Position numbers and translations under genes: made by a program. A stretch of DNA of 64,000 nucleotides from Nissolia schottii (lineage: Eukaryota; Streptophyta; Magnoliopsida; Fabales; Fabaceae), in assembly GCA_003254905.1 (NCBI GenBank), contig QANU01073503.1:124001-188000 (forward strand), given 5' to 3'. The stretch's first letter is position 1. Every line of letters starts with the position of its first letter. The notes under the pieces are model-generated. The model worked only from the letters and a program-made list of their open reading frames with translations, had not been told where the DNA came from and searched no databases. Shown here one piece after another: positions 12,620 to 23,109 of this stretch.

Positions 12620-13282
12620 TTGCTACATAAATGGGGTCGACACACGCAGCTTCTTTCGCATAATTCATCGCATAATGAGACACAAAACTCGGAAACCAAA
12701 ACAAGGGAGAAAAATTGCAATATGATGAACAGCACAATGGTTCAAGCAAGTTGGGAGATGCTTGAAATCGAAGATAGAAATTGAAGAGTGAAGTTGGGGG
12801 AATTTACGTGGACGAATTTTGATTTGGGGGGGAAAGATAGAAGAACAAGAGGGGTTTCCTATGCCACAATTTGGGAATAATTGGAATATTAATATGGATG
12901 GCGTTTCTGTCTTTATTTATTTCTTAAATAAAATTACTTTAAACACTCATTTTTTATTTATTTATTTTTCTCTTTGTGCCATTATTCGGAATCCCTTGGT
13001 AGTTTGATCAATTAATCAAATTCGAGGTCTTTTAAGAATTGGATGAGGTTGTGTAGCCCTCTTTTCTTATTTTAGTTCTTCTACAATATTAATTTATTTA
13101 TTTTTGATTAGGATCAATTTGATTTTTAATAATTAATTTTTTAACAATCAAAATAACATTAGATTCATCTATTTATCGATGTATAAAATAATTAGTAATT
13201 TATTCAATATCACTTATATCTTAGAAATTAAAAAATTAAAAGTCTCTTTTGAATAGAGTTTACACCTTTGTCACTGACATTA
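12620..13282. other. Upstream region of the J-protein gene
   Basis: 5' leader and promoter of the leftward J-protein gene, then AT-rich DNA up to the solo LTR. No other gene is seen. Confidence 0.45.
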
Positions 13283-13287
13283 GTCAT

Positions 13288-14649
13288 TGATACACACCAA
13301 AACGTCGTTAATTTCAGTGCGCGATCAAATAGTAATTTATAAACTAAGAAAACCCCAAAAACATAGTACATGGGCTAACCTAGGTCGTCTCTAAGAAAAC
13401 AATTTTCAAGCCAATTATAATAACAATTAAAAAAGGGGGGTTTGGATTGATGAATATAAATAAAAATAAAGCAATTCACTTAAGACACTACGATCGTCAA
13501 TCCCCTAAGCATTTATTAATACAGGAATTAAAACTAAGATCTCAGCATTTAAAATCCATATAAATTATGTTCCAATTGCACAACCTAATTAAATCTAAAT
13601 AGTTCCCAAAAAGTTCCCAAATCCTAAATCAATAAATCCTAAAATCGTCAAAATCTATCAACATATAATTAACCCTAACCAAACAACATGTGATCGTTAT
13701 ATTACTAATTAGGGGTGGAACAAATCATGAATAAACATTAAGCACAAGACCTCAAATTAATCTTAATTTAGAGTTACAGCATGCAAGATATTAAGAAATT
13801 ACTCCTCCATGGATGGAGGATAAATGCTCATAATAAATAAAAATAAGAAGAGAGTAGAAAATAACAGAGAATTAAAATAACAAAGCCTGAATTGGAGAAC
13901 GAAAGAAATTCGCAAATAGTTGGAGCTTGTGTTGTCAATTCAAGCGCTCCAACAATCCTTGAATAACAGATAACTAGGCACTACTAACATAAACCTAAAG
14001 TGCATAAAATAAAAGGAAAAAATTCAGAAAATAAAAGTGGAGGCTGAGTATGAAGTTTTTTTCCAAGTTGTTGAGAGAGAATATCTATTTGTAGGGGATT
14101 GACCTAAAGCGAGAGTAAATCCCGCACTTTCAGCACAACAGTTAGTAAAATCGCGATAACTTCGGCTACAAATCGGATTGAGGTGATTCAAATCTCCATA
14201 AGAGATAGATCTACAATTTTGTAGTTGAGGTCAAATCGAGATTCAATCTCCATCCTAGTGCAAAATCCGTGGCAAAGTCAGCACTAAAAATCCTCAACAA
14301 ATCTTTGACCAAATATATTTTGAATTTGAATTAAATGTTGTATTTATTGATCTAAATCTTCTCTTCAAATCTCTTCTTTAAAATTTATATCTTATCAAAT
14401 CTCCTTCAAATCTTCAATGATCCTCTTGACAATTTATTTTCTGCAATTAAAATAGAAAACTAAAAAAAAACAAAAGAAATCTACACGTTAATTTCTAAGA
14501 TAAAATAGGGCTTAAAATTATATTTTTCTCAATTTTTCACAAAAGAGTATAATATGCAAAACATATTAATTAAGCATTAAAATTACACATTTTTAGTATG
14601 CAATGTTCAATTATAGAATAATAAAATAGGGTACAAACTCCACCTATCA
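13288..14649. mobile_element. Solo LTR, 1,362 bp
   Basis: The segment starts TGATAC and ends CTATCA, giving canonical TG...CA ends within a perfect 5-bp inverted repeat (TGATA/TATCA). It is flanked by a 5-bp target duplication, GTCAT, at 13283-13287 and 14650-14654. It encodes nothing and has no second LTR nearby, as expected for recombination between two LTRs. The family is not certain; the ends and length fit a Gypsy-type element, probably lying on the minus strand. Age cannot be dated from one LTR. Confidence 0.75.
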
Positions 14650-14654
14650 GTCAT

Positions 14655-15933
14655 CCATTCATTAACTCTTAATAAACGAAAAAAAATCTAAGGAGTGTGA
14701 AGCTAAATTTGTAAAAAAAAATATTAAAAAAAAATAGAAGAAGAAGACAGAAATAGATAAGATCAAATTTATTCTTTTATTTTTGGTACATGTACAAATT
14801 TATTCTTATTCATTTCAAAGGAAGAGCCCATTTCAGAAGAATAGAGGAAAGGAAGAGCCCTCTCCTGAAAAAAAAAGGAAAAGCCCAAGTCACAAAAGCA
14901 GCCCCATCAACAAACCCAACATTATTAGTGATATATCTCTTCCCATCAGACTCAATAATGGCTTGCAGTCATTATTGCGAAGGCATGGTACCTTTGAAAT
15001 TGTCTTATCTATATTTTTATTTATTAGTAGTTCCTACTTTGAATATCTTTTGGCTGATGCTACATTCAAGAAAGCCAGGAGCTTCAACTCGTCGATTTGC
15101 AATATAATATTATATTATTCAGGGGAATTCTATAAAAAAGAAAATAAAAAAGATAGCATCACATGTCGTGTCTTTCTATGTCATATGACATTGAGACACC
15201 AGGGATTAACGTCATGTGATATTCACTTTTTTTTTTATGTATAATAATATTTATCTTATTAAATCTATTGTCTAACTGAGCTTTTGAATTATTTCAAAGG
15301 CTTAAAAATAAAATAAGAGATTCTTCATATTTTCATTATTTTGTCAGAAGCAACCGTGAGATAATGAGATTTAAACGATGGCAGCTCAAACTCTATTCGA
15401 AGGGAGCAAAGTCAAAGTTTCCACCGCAAATTAATACCTCATAATTAAACTATTATTTATATATATATATATATATATTAAAATTATTGATATCTAAAAT
15501 TAAATGAAATGTATATCTAATCTGATTTAAGATAAATTGGTCTACTAATTTTTTTTTTTCAATAAAACTCAAATTCAAAACTTTATTTATGAAAAATAAA
15601 TGTTGAAACAATTAAATCAACTAAATGTTATCATAAACTCAACTATTAAAAGGCAGCTATATTCCACCAATAAAAAACGATTAAAGCTTTCTTCAAAATC
15701 TGCTAAATATATATTACATAAACCTCATAAACAATTCCTTCGTAATTTAGAAAAATATTAAAAGCAGCCATAACTACAAGGACCTGCTCCTGCAACTTGC
15801 AGTTGCAACCAATTCGAGGTGTTATTTTATGACAATGTTGATGCAATTTGTGATGAATGAATCTTTATTTCTTTATTTTAAATTATAGTACAATAACTAA
15901 AGACCTCGCTATTTTAATTAGTTTATTTTTTGT
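14655..15933. other. Gene-free stretch upstream of the first ADH gene
   Basis: AT-rich DNA with a (TA)n run near 15459-15478. The longest ORF here (14783-15244) has no family resemblance and low-complexity ends. The last 150 bases resemble the region upstream of the second ADH gene and are its promoter. Confidence 0.5.
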
Positions 15934-15940
15934 TATAAAA
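15934..15940 (+). promoter_or_regulatory. TATA box of ADH copy 1
   Basis: TATAAAA followed by GGGGAGTGCTGCAAAAC, 84 bp before the ATG. The same arrangement (TATAAAA-GGGAGTGCAGCAAAAC) precedes copy 2, so the core promoter was duplicated with the gene. Confidence 0.7.
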
Positions 15941-16017
15941 GGGGAGTGCTGCAAAACTCTTAGAACCATTACACATCCTCTTCTCTTTTCTGTCCAAAGT
16001 CTGAAATTCTGCTTACA

Positions 16018-19000
16018 ATGACTGGCACTTCACAAGTTATTACATGCAAAGGTATGAATCAATCATTTAAACATTGTTATGCAACTTTTCTTTAATATGT
16101 AACTATGTAATAAGATTAATGAATCTAGATCATATATTTTAAAGTAAGTACATATTTTTGGTTTGGATATTATTGTTTGTAGCTGCAATATGTTGGGAGG
16201 CGGGGGAATCTGTGATTTTAGAAGAGATAGAAGTGGATCCACCAAAGGCAAATGAAGTTAGAGTTAAGATGCTTTGTGCTAGTATCTGCCACACAGACAT
16301 CACAGCCATTCAAGGAAACCCATATGTAATTAGTACTCTTTTTCAATTTCAATCCCATATATGCTTTGACAAAAGGTTTGTTTTCTCAATATTATTTCTT
16401 CTACTGTTGTGGTTTACTCTGAATTAATTTGCAGGTTCATTATCCTCTAGCAGTTGGACATGAAGGAGTTGGGTAAGCTCCATGTACTAAAACCTTTATT
16501 TATATACTTGTTCATAATTTCAAGTGTGAGTGTTAAAGTTTCATTTCGATTGAGAAGGAATTAAGGCAACGTTTAGTTAAGGAATAAGACACGGGAATAC
16601 AAAATTTATGTATTTTCTATACTTCATTGAAGCTGAGATAGGGATGACAAAATTTTGGTCTAGTGGGACACGGAATTAGGTTTTCCGGGACAAGAATTTT
16701 TTCTGTCTTTGTTTCCATGTCATGTCCTTCCAACTAAACGCTATCTTAAATGAATAGTATCAGCGAGAAGACTCATAAGCTCTGTCTTATTAAGGTTTTG
16801 GGACAAATATGGCATTCGGCTCACTATTATGGTTTATCAATTAGCCCATTGATGTAAAAACAATTGCAATCTTTTATGTTTTATGTTTTATCATGTCCCC
16901 TTATCAATTCTTTAAATCATTTAGTCATAGAAATTTTGTTACCATATCAAAAATAATTTATTCTAAAAAAATTTGTTGTAGATTAGTGTCAATTGAATTG
17001 AATGATTTTATATTTTTATGGCAGAGTTATAGAGAGTGTTGGGGATCACGTCGCAAATGTGACAGAGGGGGACATGGTGATCCCAACATACATAGGAGAG
17101 TGCCAAGAATGTGGGAACTGCATCTCAGGGAAATCCAATTTGTGCCTCACACACCCTTTCAGTGTTAGTGGCTTGATGCAAGACAACACTTCAAGGATGT
17201 CATGTAGGGGCAAGAAGATTTACCACAACTTAGGTTGTGCAACTTGGTCAGAGTACACGGTTGCTGATGCCAATTACATTGTTAAAGTTGATCCAAGCAT
17301 AAATCTAGCTTATGCTAGCTTCATCTCATGTGGTTTCTCAACTGGATATGGAGCTGCGTGGAAGGAAGCCAATGTTGAAAGTGGATCAAGTGTTGCTGTT
17401 TTTGGTCTTGGTGCTGTTGGATTAGGGGTATGCATCTAATATATAGATTAGTATGTGTAAGTTAGGGTGCGTTTCTTTCGGCTTATACTGAAAAAAGTGA
17501 TTCTAAAAAATTAATCTTTTTTTATAGAGTTAAAAAAGTTAAAAGCAAATTTTTGGTAGATTGTGATGATCTTGAGAAAAAAATTGTCTAAAAGGTTCAA
17601 TTATGTTATGAGTGGTTTTTCTAGCTAAAAATGCTTTTGTCAAATAAGTTGGAGCAAACGTCTCCTTAATTTATTTTCTGATTTTGAGGCTTGAGTTTTG
17701 ATTATAAATTAATGAGTATGACTTTATTCTGTAGGTAATAAGTGGAGCAAAAATGATGGGGGCAACCAAGATAATTGGGATTGACAAAAATGAGATGAAG
17801 AAAGAAAAAGGAGAAGCTTTTGGGATGACTGACTTTATAAATCCTAATGATTTTGATAATTCTCCTTCTAAATTGGTGAAAGAATTGAGTGGCGGAATGG
17901 GTGTGGATTACTCTTTTGAATGCACTGGAGTTGGCCCTTTGCTTAGTGAATCTTTAGAGGCCACAAAAATAGTAAGTGGTTGATCTGATTACATAAGAGT
18001 TATATTGTTTTATAATCAACTTAAAATTAAAAAAAAATTGATATAAGAGTGTTTTTATGAATTACAAAGTTTATTTTTACAAACTTTAGAAATGACTTTT
18101 AAGCTCGATAAATAGTCTCATTAAATGATTTTAGAAATGACATAATTAATTGATATGTCTCTCCTTATCTTTTAGACACTTAATTTTCTGTCTCTCTCTC
18201 CTTTGTTTACATTTTTCTTCATTTTAATTGGTCAATCAAACACATCGAGCCGTTTTCACGACAATTGTGTCGTGCCAAATAGCATTAAACACACTCTTAT
18301 AATGACGTGACTGAGTTGTAATTTATACCATAGTAATAAGATATTCAAGTACTATTTCTCATAAATATAAAACAAAATAAAAAAGCAAGTGAAATTAAAG
18401 TCACAATTTGTGTTCCTAAAATTATAGCTTTTTGTATATATAGGGAACAGGTAAAGCAATAACAATTGGTGCAGGAAGCGAAGTTATAGTGCCATTAAGT
18501 CATCCTTCCATTTTGTTTGGAAGAACTTTGAAAGGTTCCATCTTTGGAGGGCTAAAAGCCATTTCGGATCTTTCTATTATAGCTGACAAGTGTCAAAAAG
18601 AGGTATGATTAAGATACGAGTTTAATTCATAAAGTTTTCTTACACCATTATTCAATTGAATTTTGTCAAATAAACAAACATAATTTATTGTTTCACCAAT
18701 TATTTAAAAATTGCATTTAAAATAATTTGATTAAACAACTTACTGAATAGTAATCAAATTCTTTTAAGAGCATGTTTGGGAAGCCATATAATTAGCTTTT
18801 TATATATATATAAAGTTGTTTGAAAATAACTTATTATGCTTGGGTATAAAATGAAAAATAATTAAAAGTTGTTTTTGCATCACAAACAACTGTTTTTTGA
18901 ATAAAAAAATGCCAAAGCAACATTTCGGACATTTTCTCATGTTTTTACTAAAGAAACTCTAACTATCAATATTATATAATATAAATAATTATTTTATATA

Positions 19001-19366
19001 TCATTTTTAGTAATTTTTTATATAAAAATATTTTTTTTATACAATCAAAATAAAATAAATTATCTTAAAATCACTTTTTAGCTGAAGTATCTAAACAAAA
19101 ATTAATTATCATATAATCGATTATATTAAAAAGCAATTGTTAAAATAAGTAATTATTAAAATAAATTTAATTTTTAGCTTTCCCAAACATAATGTTTTAA
19201 TGTTGGTGCAAGTACATATCTCAATTACAACATTGGATTCTTTATAATTTTACAGGAATTCCCTCTTCAAGAACTCTTCACCCATGAGGTCTCATTGGCA
19301 GATATAAATCAAACATTTGAGCTATTGAAACAGCCCAATTGTGTTAAAGTTGTCATCAACATATGA
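16018..19366 (+). CDS. Zinc-dependent alcohol dehydrogenase-like, tandem copy 1
   Basis: Medium-chain dehydrogenase/reductase of the plant ADH-like family, expected to oxidise alcohols or reduce aldehydes with NAD in the cytosol. Exons: 16018-16051, 16183-16325, 16435-16472, 17025-17427, 17735-17971, 18444-18602, 19256-19366, giving 374 residues. Catalytic zinc ligands are present: Cys47 (ASICHTD), His68 (GHEG) and Cys174 ([10 protein letters not shown]). The structural zinc loop has Cys98, Cys101, Cys104 and Cys112. The Rossmann motif FGLGAVGLG (198-206) and Asp223 (IGIDKN) point to NAD rather than NADP. Compared with ADH1-type enzymes the loop after CHTD is short. All introns are GT-AG. The gene is intact, but introns 3 to 6 each carry a candidate MITE, making it longer than copy 2. 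The substrate cannot be read from the sequence. Confidence 0.93.
16570..16740. mobile_element. Candidate MITE in intron 3 of ADH copy 1
   Basis: The left end CGTTTAGTTAAGGAATAAGA and the reverse complement of the right end, CGTTTAGTTGGAAGGACATG, match perfectly for nine bases and then loosely. Length is 171 bp. Intron 3 of copy 2 lacks it. Confidence 0.55.
17465..17667. mobile_element. Candidate MITE in intron 4 of ADH copy 1
   Basis: The left end GGGTGCGTTTCTTTCGGCTT resembles the reverse complement of the right end, GGAGACGTTTGCTCCAACTT. Length is about 200 bp. It is absent from intron 4 of copy 2. Confidence 0.45.
18043..18300. mobile_element. Candidate MITE in intron 5 of ADH copy 1
   Basis: The left end is ATAAGAGTGTTT; the right end read backwards is ATAAGAGTGTGTTT. 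Length is 258 bp. Intron 5 of copy 2 is only 130 bp and lacks it. Confidence 0.5.
18772..19190. mobile_element. Candidate MITE in intron 6 of ADH copy 1
   Basis: The left end ATGTTTGGGAAGCCATATAA and the reverse complement of the right end, ATGTTTGGGAAAGCTAAAAA, share eleven bases. The interior is AT-rich. Length is 419 bp. Intron 6 of copy 2 is only 182 bp. Confidence 0.55.
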
Positions 19367-20689
19367 TACATTCTAGCAATTGTATCCCATAAGAGATAAG
19401 AGACAAGAATTGTCAATAATGGCTATAAAGATTCCCCGGCTACTCCACATGATTTTTGGAGAACATACACCTATGGACTATGGTGGTTGTTGCTTGCTGC
19501 ATTGAAAAATTATTGAAATTGACATTGTGGTCAACTATATTCTCCAAATATCTTAAAAATAAAGAATCCTTAGGTGATTTCCTTAGGTGATTTAAAGTGA
19601 TGTGTTCTAAATGTGAAAGTTAAATTTTACATTAATGAAATTTAGGCTAAGTGAAGAGTATATATTTGGGAAGACTCATAAACCTATTGTCTTAAGATTT
19701 TAAGTTAAGATGTGACGTCTAATTCGATTTTGTTTCTTACTTGATCTGTTAGTTTGATTCTTTCACAATTTTGAGAAAGCACATTGACTGTTATCAATTC
19801 ATTTTATGGTGGAAATGTAGAATCATACAAATTTATACTCTTTCTATTCTACAATATAGTCTTTTAAGCCAATGATACAAGAATTAAGGGAATATAGACT
19901 GAAAAAATAAATCCAACAATCTAATAACTTTGATTTTTGAAAGAAAAAAAAATCATGAAAAACTAAATTACCCTTTCACTTGTTGAAGAATCACCTTATA
20001 AGAATTATGATAAGTAAACAAGAGAGGTGATGAAATAGATAAGCAATTGCAATTAACGAAGAAAATGATAAAATTGGTATAAATAAATAGTTATGTTAAC
20101 AAGTACTCTCAAGTCTCAAGGAATTTAGTAACCAACATGGTATATAATTTGATTTGTCAATACTAGCATTAATTTTAAACCTTTTAATTTCTTCTTAATA
20201 CCATAAAATTTTTCTTAGATAATACATTATTGTTATAGATTGGGTCTCCATGGAAGATCAAACGAGGCATCCACTAGGACCATGAGCCTTAAGAAGCAAC
20301 CAGTATGAGGATAGGTGGACTTGAGAGCACTCACGAAGGTCACTTTGAATTAGGGTTGCCGCTAAGGATGAATTTGACCCTAGATGGTGGAACCCATTCG
20401 AGGAAGCACCTTTACGCGATTAGGATAAGATTTTGTCACCTATATATAGCTCACATAACAAAGTATGCCGTCATACCTAGTTTGATATTTTCCTTCTCGT
20501 CCTAAAACTTACTTAAATATCAGAGTCTGTACAAGTACCATGCTACCGTCCAAAACTTTGAGGATCAGTGTCTCGCCACCACAAGGAAAACCTCCTCAGT
20601 ACAATTACTAGTCACAACTTTAAAGGTTTTTGGTTGATGTACATTCAAGTAAGTCAAGAGTTTAAACTTTAGACTAAAAATTAAATATA
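19367..20689. other. Intergenic, 3' side of ADH copy 1
   Basis: 3' untranslated region and AT-rich spacer. 20235-20520 is less AT-rich than its surroundings and may be an old inserted fragment, but I see no termini. Confidence 0.4.
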
Positions 20690-20990
20690 AAATATGATAA
20701 ACTACTCCAACCTCTCATAAGATCCACCAATATTACACGTGCTCTATTTTATTTTGTAAGTTGACACTTGTATCCCCCTTAATTTATTTAACGATATTAT
20801 ATTGAAATCCCTTGACTCTAAATCTTAAATTTCTAAAAAGTAAAAAATAAAAATAAAAACCAACAACAAACAAACATAACCTTACAAGGGATTGAATTGG
20901 TTAGTACTTGTAATATCTTATCTAATTGATCCGTCTGCTAGGAAGGACGTTTGTATGTTTTGTCTATTTTTATTGGGTTAATATTTGGTC
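20690..20990 (+). repeat. Duplicated spacer block, copy A
   Basis: A block beginning ATGATAAACTACTCCAACCT and ending near the words GATCCGTCTGCTAGGAAGGA recurs in the same orientation at 21990-22400. Both lie between the two ADH genes. Confidence 0.6.
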
Positions 20991-21324
20991 ATTATGTTGG
21001 TGTATAATATTTTCATTTTGATATTTTTATTAATAATTATTCACTTATTAAATTTAGATGACATTAATTATTTTTTTATTATATTCCTATTATATAAAGA
21101 TATTAATAAAATAGTAAATAAGAGGGAAAATATAAATGAATGTGTAAATAAAGGTAATTTTGTAAAGTACTATGATTTCTATTTTTTTTTTTAATACTTG
21201 CACATAACTCAAAGTGAATAATTAATTGAGACCAGAAGGAGTAAGATGTAAACCAAGTTCGAGAAAAAATAAATTAATAAGTCAAATATCCGCGCCGAGA
21301 AAAGACACGCTTGACACACCCTTA

Positions 21325-21412
21325 AAATCGGCACAGCAGAAGCCGATTTCAAAGCTTAGCTAACCACACTTAACACGACAAGGTCTAAAATTGGCATCTA
21401 CCATGCCGATTT
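21325..21412. repeat. Two adjacent AAATCGGC-arm hairpins
   Basis: AAATCGGC at 21325-21332 pairs perfectly with GCCGATTT at 21342-21349. AAATTGGCAT at 21388-21397 pairs with ATGCCGATTT at 21403-21412, with one mismatch. The arms resemble those of the hairpin trio at 34509-34670. Confidence 0.6.
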
Positions 21413-21989
21413 CGGCCTATCCCGTCAACACTTTTTGCCTGCATTTTCTTTTTCTTTATTTTTTTTAAACATTGAAATTGTTTTCTTCCATACTGATTTC
21501 AAAATGCAGAAGCATACAAATGTCAGTTATTTTTTTGGCCCCCTAATCATGCAATAACACACAATGGCATCCATAGAAAAGTGAATAACCCGTCGCCAGC
21601 ACACTGAGCAATGTAGAGTCATTCTAAAATTTGTAATGAGCAAAGGAGGCAGTGGGGAGTGCCTCTACAACTCGCAGATTTGTAGTGAGGGAGGAGATGG
21701 ATAATAATCAAAAGAGAAGGAGAAAAAGAGAGTAGGCAGGTTGGTGTGTGTGTTGGTCTCAATGGTTATGACCTTAAATAAGTAAAAGATTGCTTATGAA
21801 ATAAGTTGGACCTAAGGGTTACAAAGAAAATATCTTGGTCCATTATTATGTGTGCAGATGCTACAAAGAAGGAATTTGGCCTAAAAACTAAAGACAAAAA
21901 ACAAAAGGTCCATTAGACTTACAAACCCGTGAGATATATATGATGGGGTGGCGTCAAGTTTTTAAACTTGTTAGATTAGCAGAATTATA

Positions 21990-22400
21990 TAAAAAATGAT
22001 AAACTACACCAACTTCTAGTAAGATCCACGGATATTATGCTTGCTTGATTTAGTTTATAAGTTCACACTTATATCTCTTAATTATTATTTGGACATTAAG
22101 TATAATCCATGTATTAAGTTTCTTCTTTCACTCACATCAACAACATATGATAGGAGTATAAACTTTATGATATGAGAATAAAGACTTTATGTCTATATCA
22201 TGTAAATAATATTTTTACTCTTAATTTATTTAAGAATATTATATTGATATTCCTTAACTCTAAATCTTACATTTGTAAAAAAATTTGACAACCACATAAA
22301 ATGATTGTTTTGACGTGATTGGATTGGATAGTAAGATATCTTATCTCCTTGATCCGTGTGCTAGACAAGGACGTTTTGTCTATTTCTTTTGGGTTCTTGT
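21990..22400 (+). repeat. Duplicated spacer block, copy B
   Basis: Same block as 20690-20990 (ATGATAAACTACACCAACTT ... GATCCGTGTGCTAGACAAGG), interrupted at about 22090-22215 by extra sequence. It shows that part of the spacer was duplicated as well as the ADH genes. Confidence 0.6.
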
Positions 22401-23003
22401 CTGTTGTTTGGGATGCATTTTTTTTTTAATGGGCTATCGTTGTTTTGTCTTTGTCATGTCGACAAATTAGATTTTATACGATGGACTATCACATTTATGA
22501 ACTAAAAGGACAATTTATTAAATAATGAACTATCGCATTTGAGGGGATTTCTCAGGTAAGATTTTCACATGCTCTTATTATCATATATAAATTTTTATTA
22601 TTAGTTATATTTATTTATGAAATTTATGTTAGGAATTACTTTAACAAAGTTCTACTCATAACAAAATCATGTACTCGCAAATGTTAAAACAGTCATATTC
22701 ATAGCATTACATCACAAACATTTGAGCTGTCATGTACAAGGCGCCGTTCCCACAAGTCGTAATCAATTTGAGTTGTCATTTATGACAATAATGTTGGTAG
22801 AGTTTGTGTTGAATGAAATCCTTAATTATTTATTTTAAGGGTTCTTTTTTTCTAACACGTGGGTTTTGTTGAATAAGGCCACTTATATAAGAGATAATTA
22901 GGTTAGGTTTCTTAAATCACCGTTAATTTAGGTTTCTTAGCACCATTAATAGATCATTAGGAAGAAGTGATAAATAACCAAATATCTTTACTCACTATTC
23001 CCT
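22401..23003. other. Upstream region of ADH copy 2
   Basis: From about 22740 it resembles the region before copy 1 (AATTTGAGTTGTCATTTATG here, AATTCGAGGTGTTATTTTAT there) but carries extra DNA near 22850-22990. Confidence 0.45.
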
Positions 23004-23010
23004 TATAAAA
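23004..23010 (+). promoter_or_regulatory. TATA box of ADH copy 2
   Basis: TATAAAA, 106 bp before the ATG, in the same context as in copy 1. Confidence 0.7.
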
Positions 23011-23109
23011 GGGAGTGCAGCAAAACACTTATGCATTCCTTTTCTCTTTTCAGTTCAGAGTCTTAAAATTTTTATTGCTTTAAGGCAGGGAACTGAAATT
23101 TTGCTAACA

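Noticed and set aside
14783-15244. 153-residue open frame
   Set aside because: No family resemblance, low-complexity ends, no sign of splicing or promoter; likely chance.
20305-20505. 66-residue open frame in the ADH spacer
   Set aside because: No recognisable protein; probably part of an old repeat.
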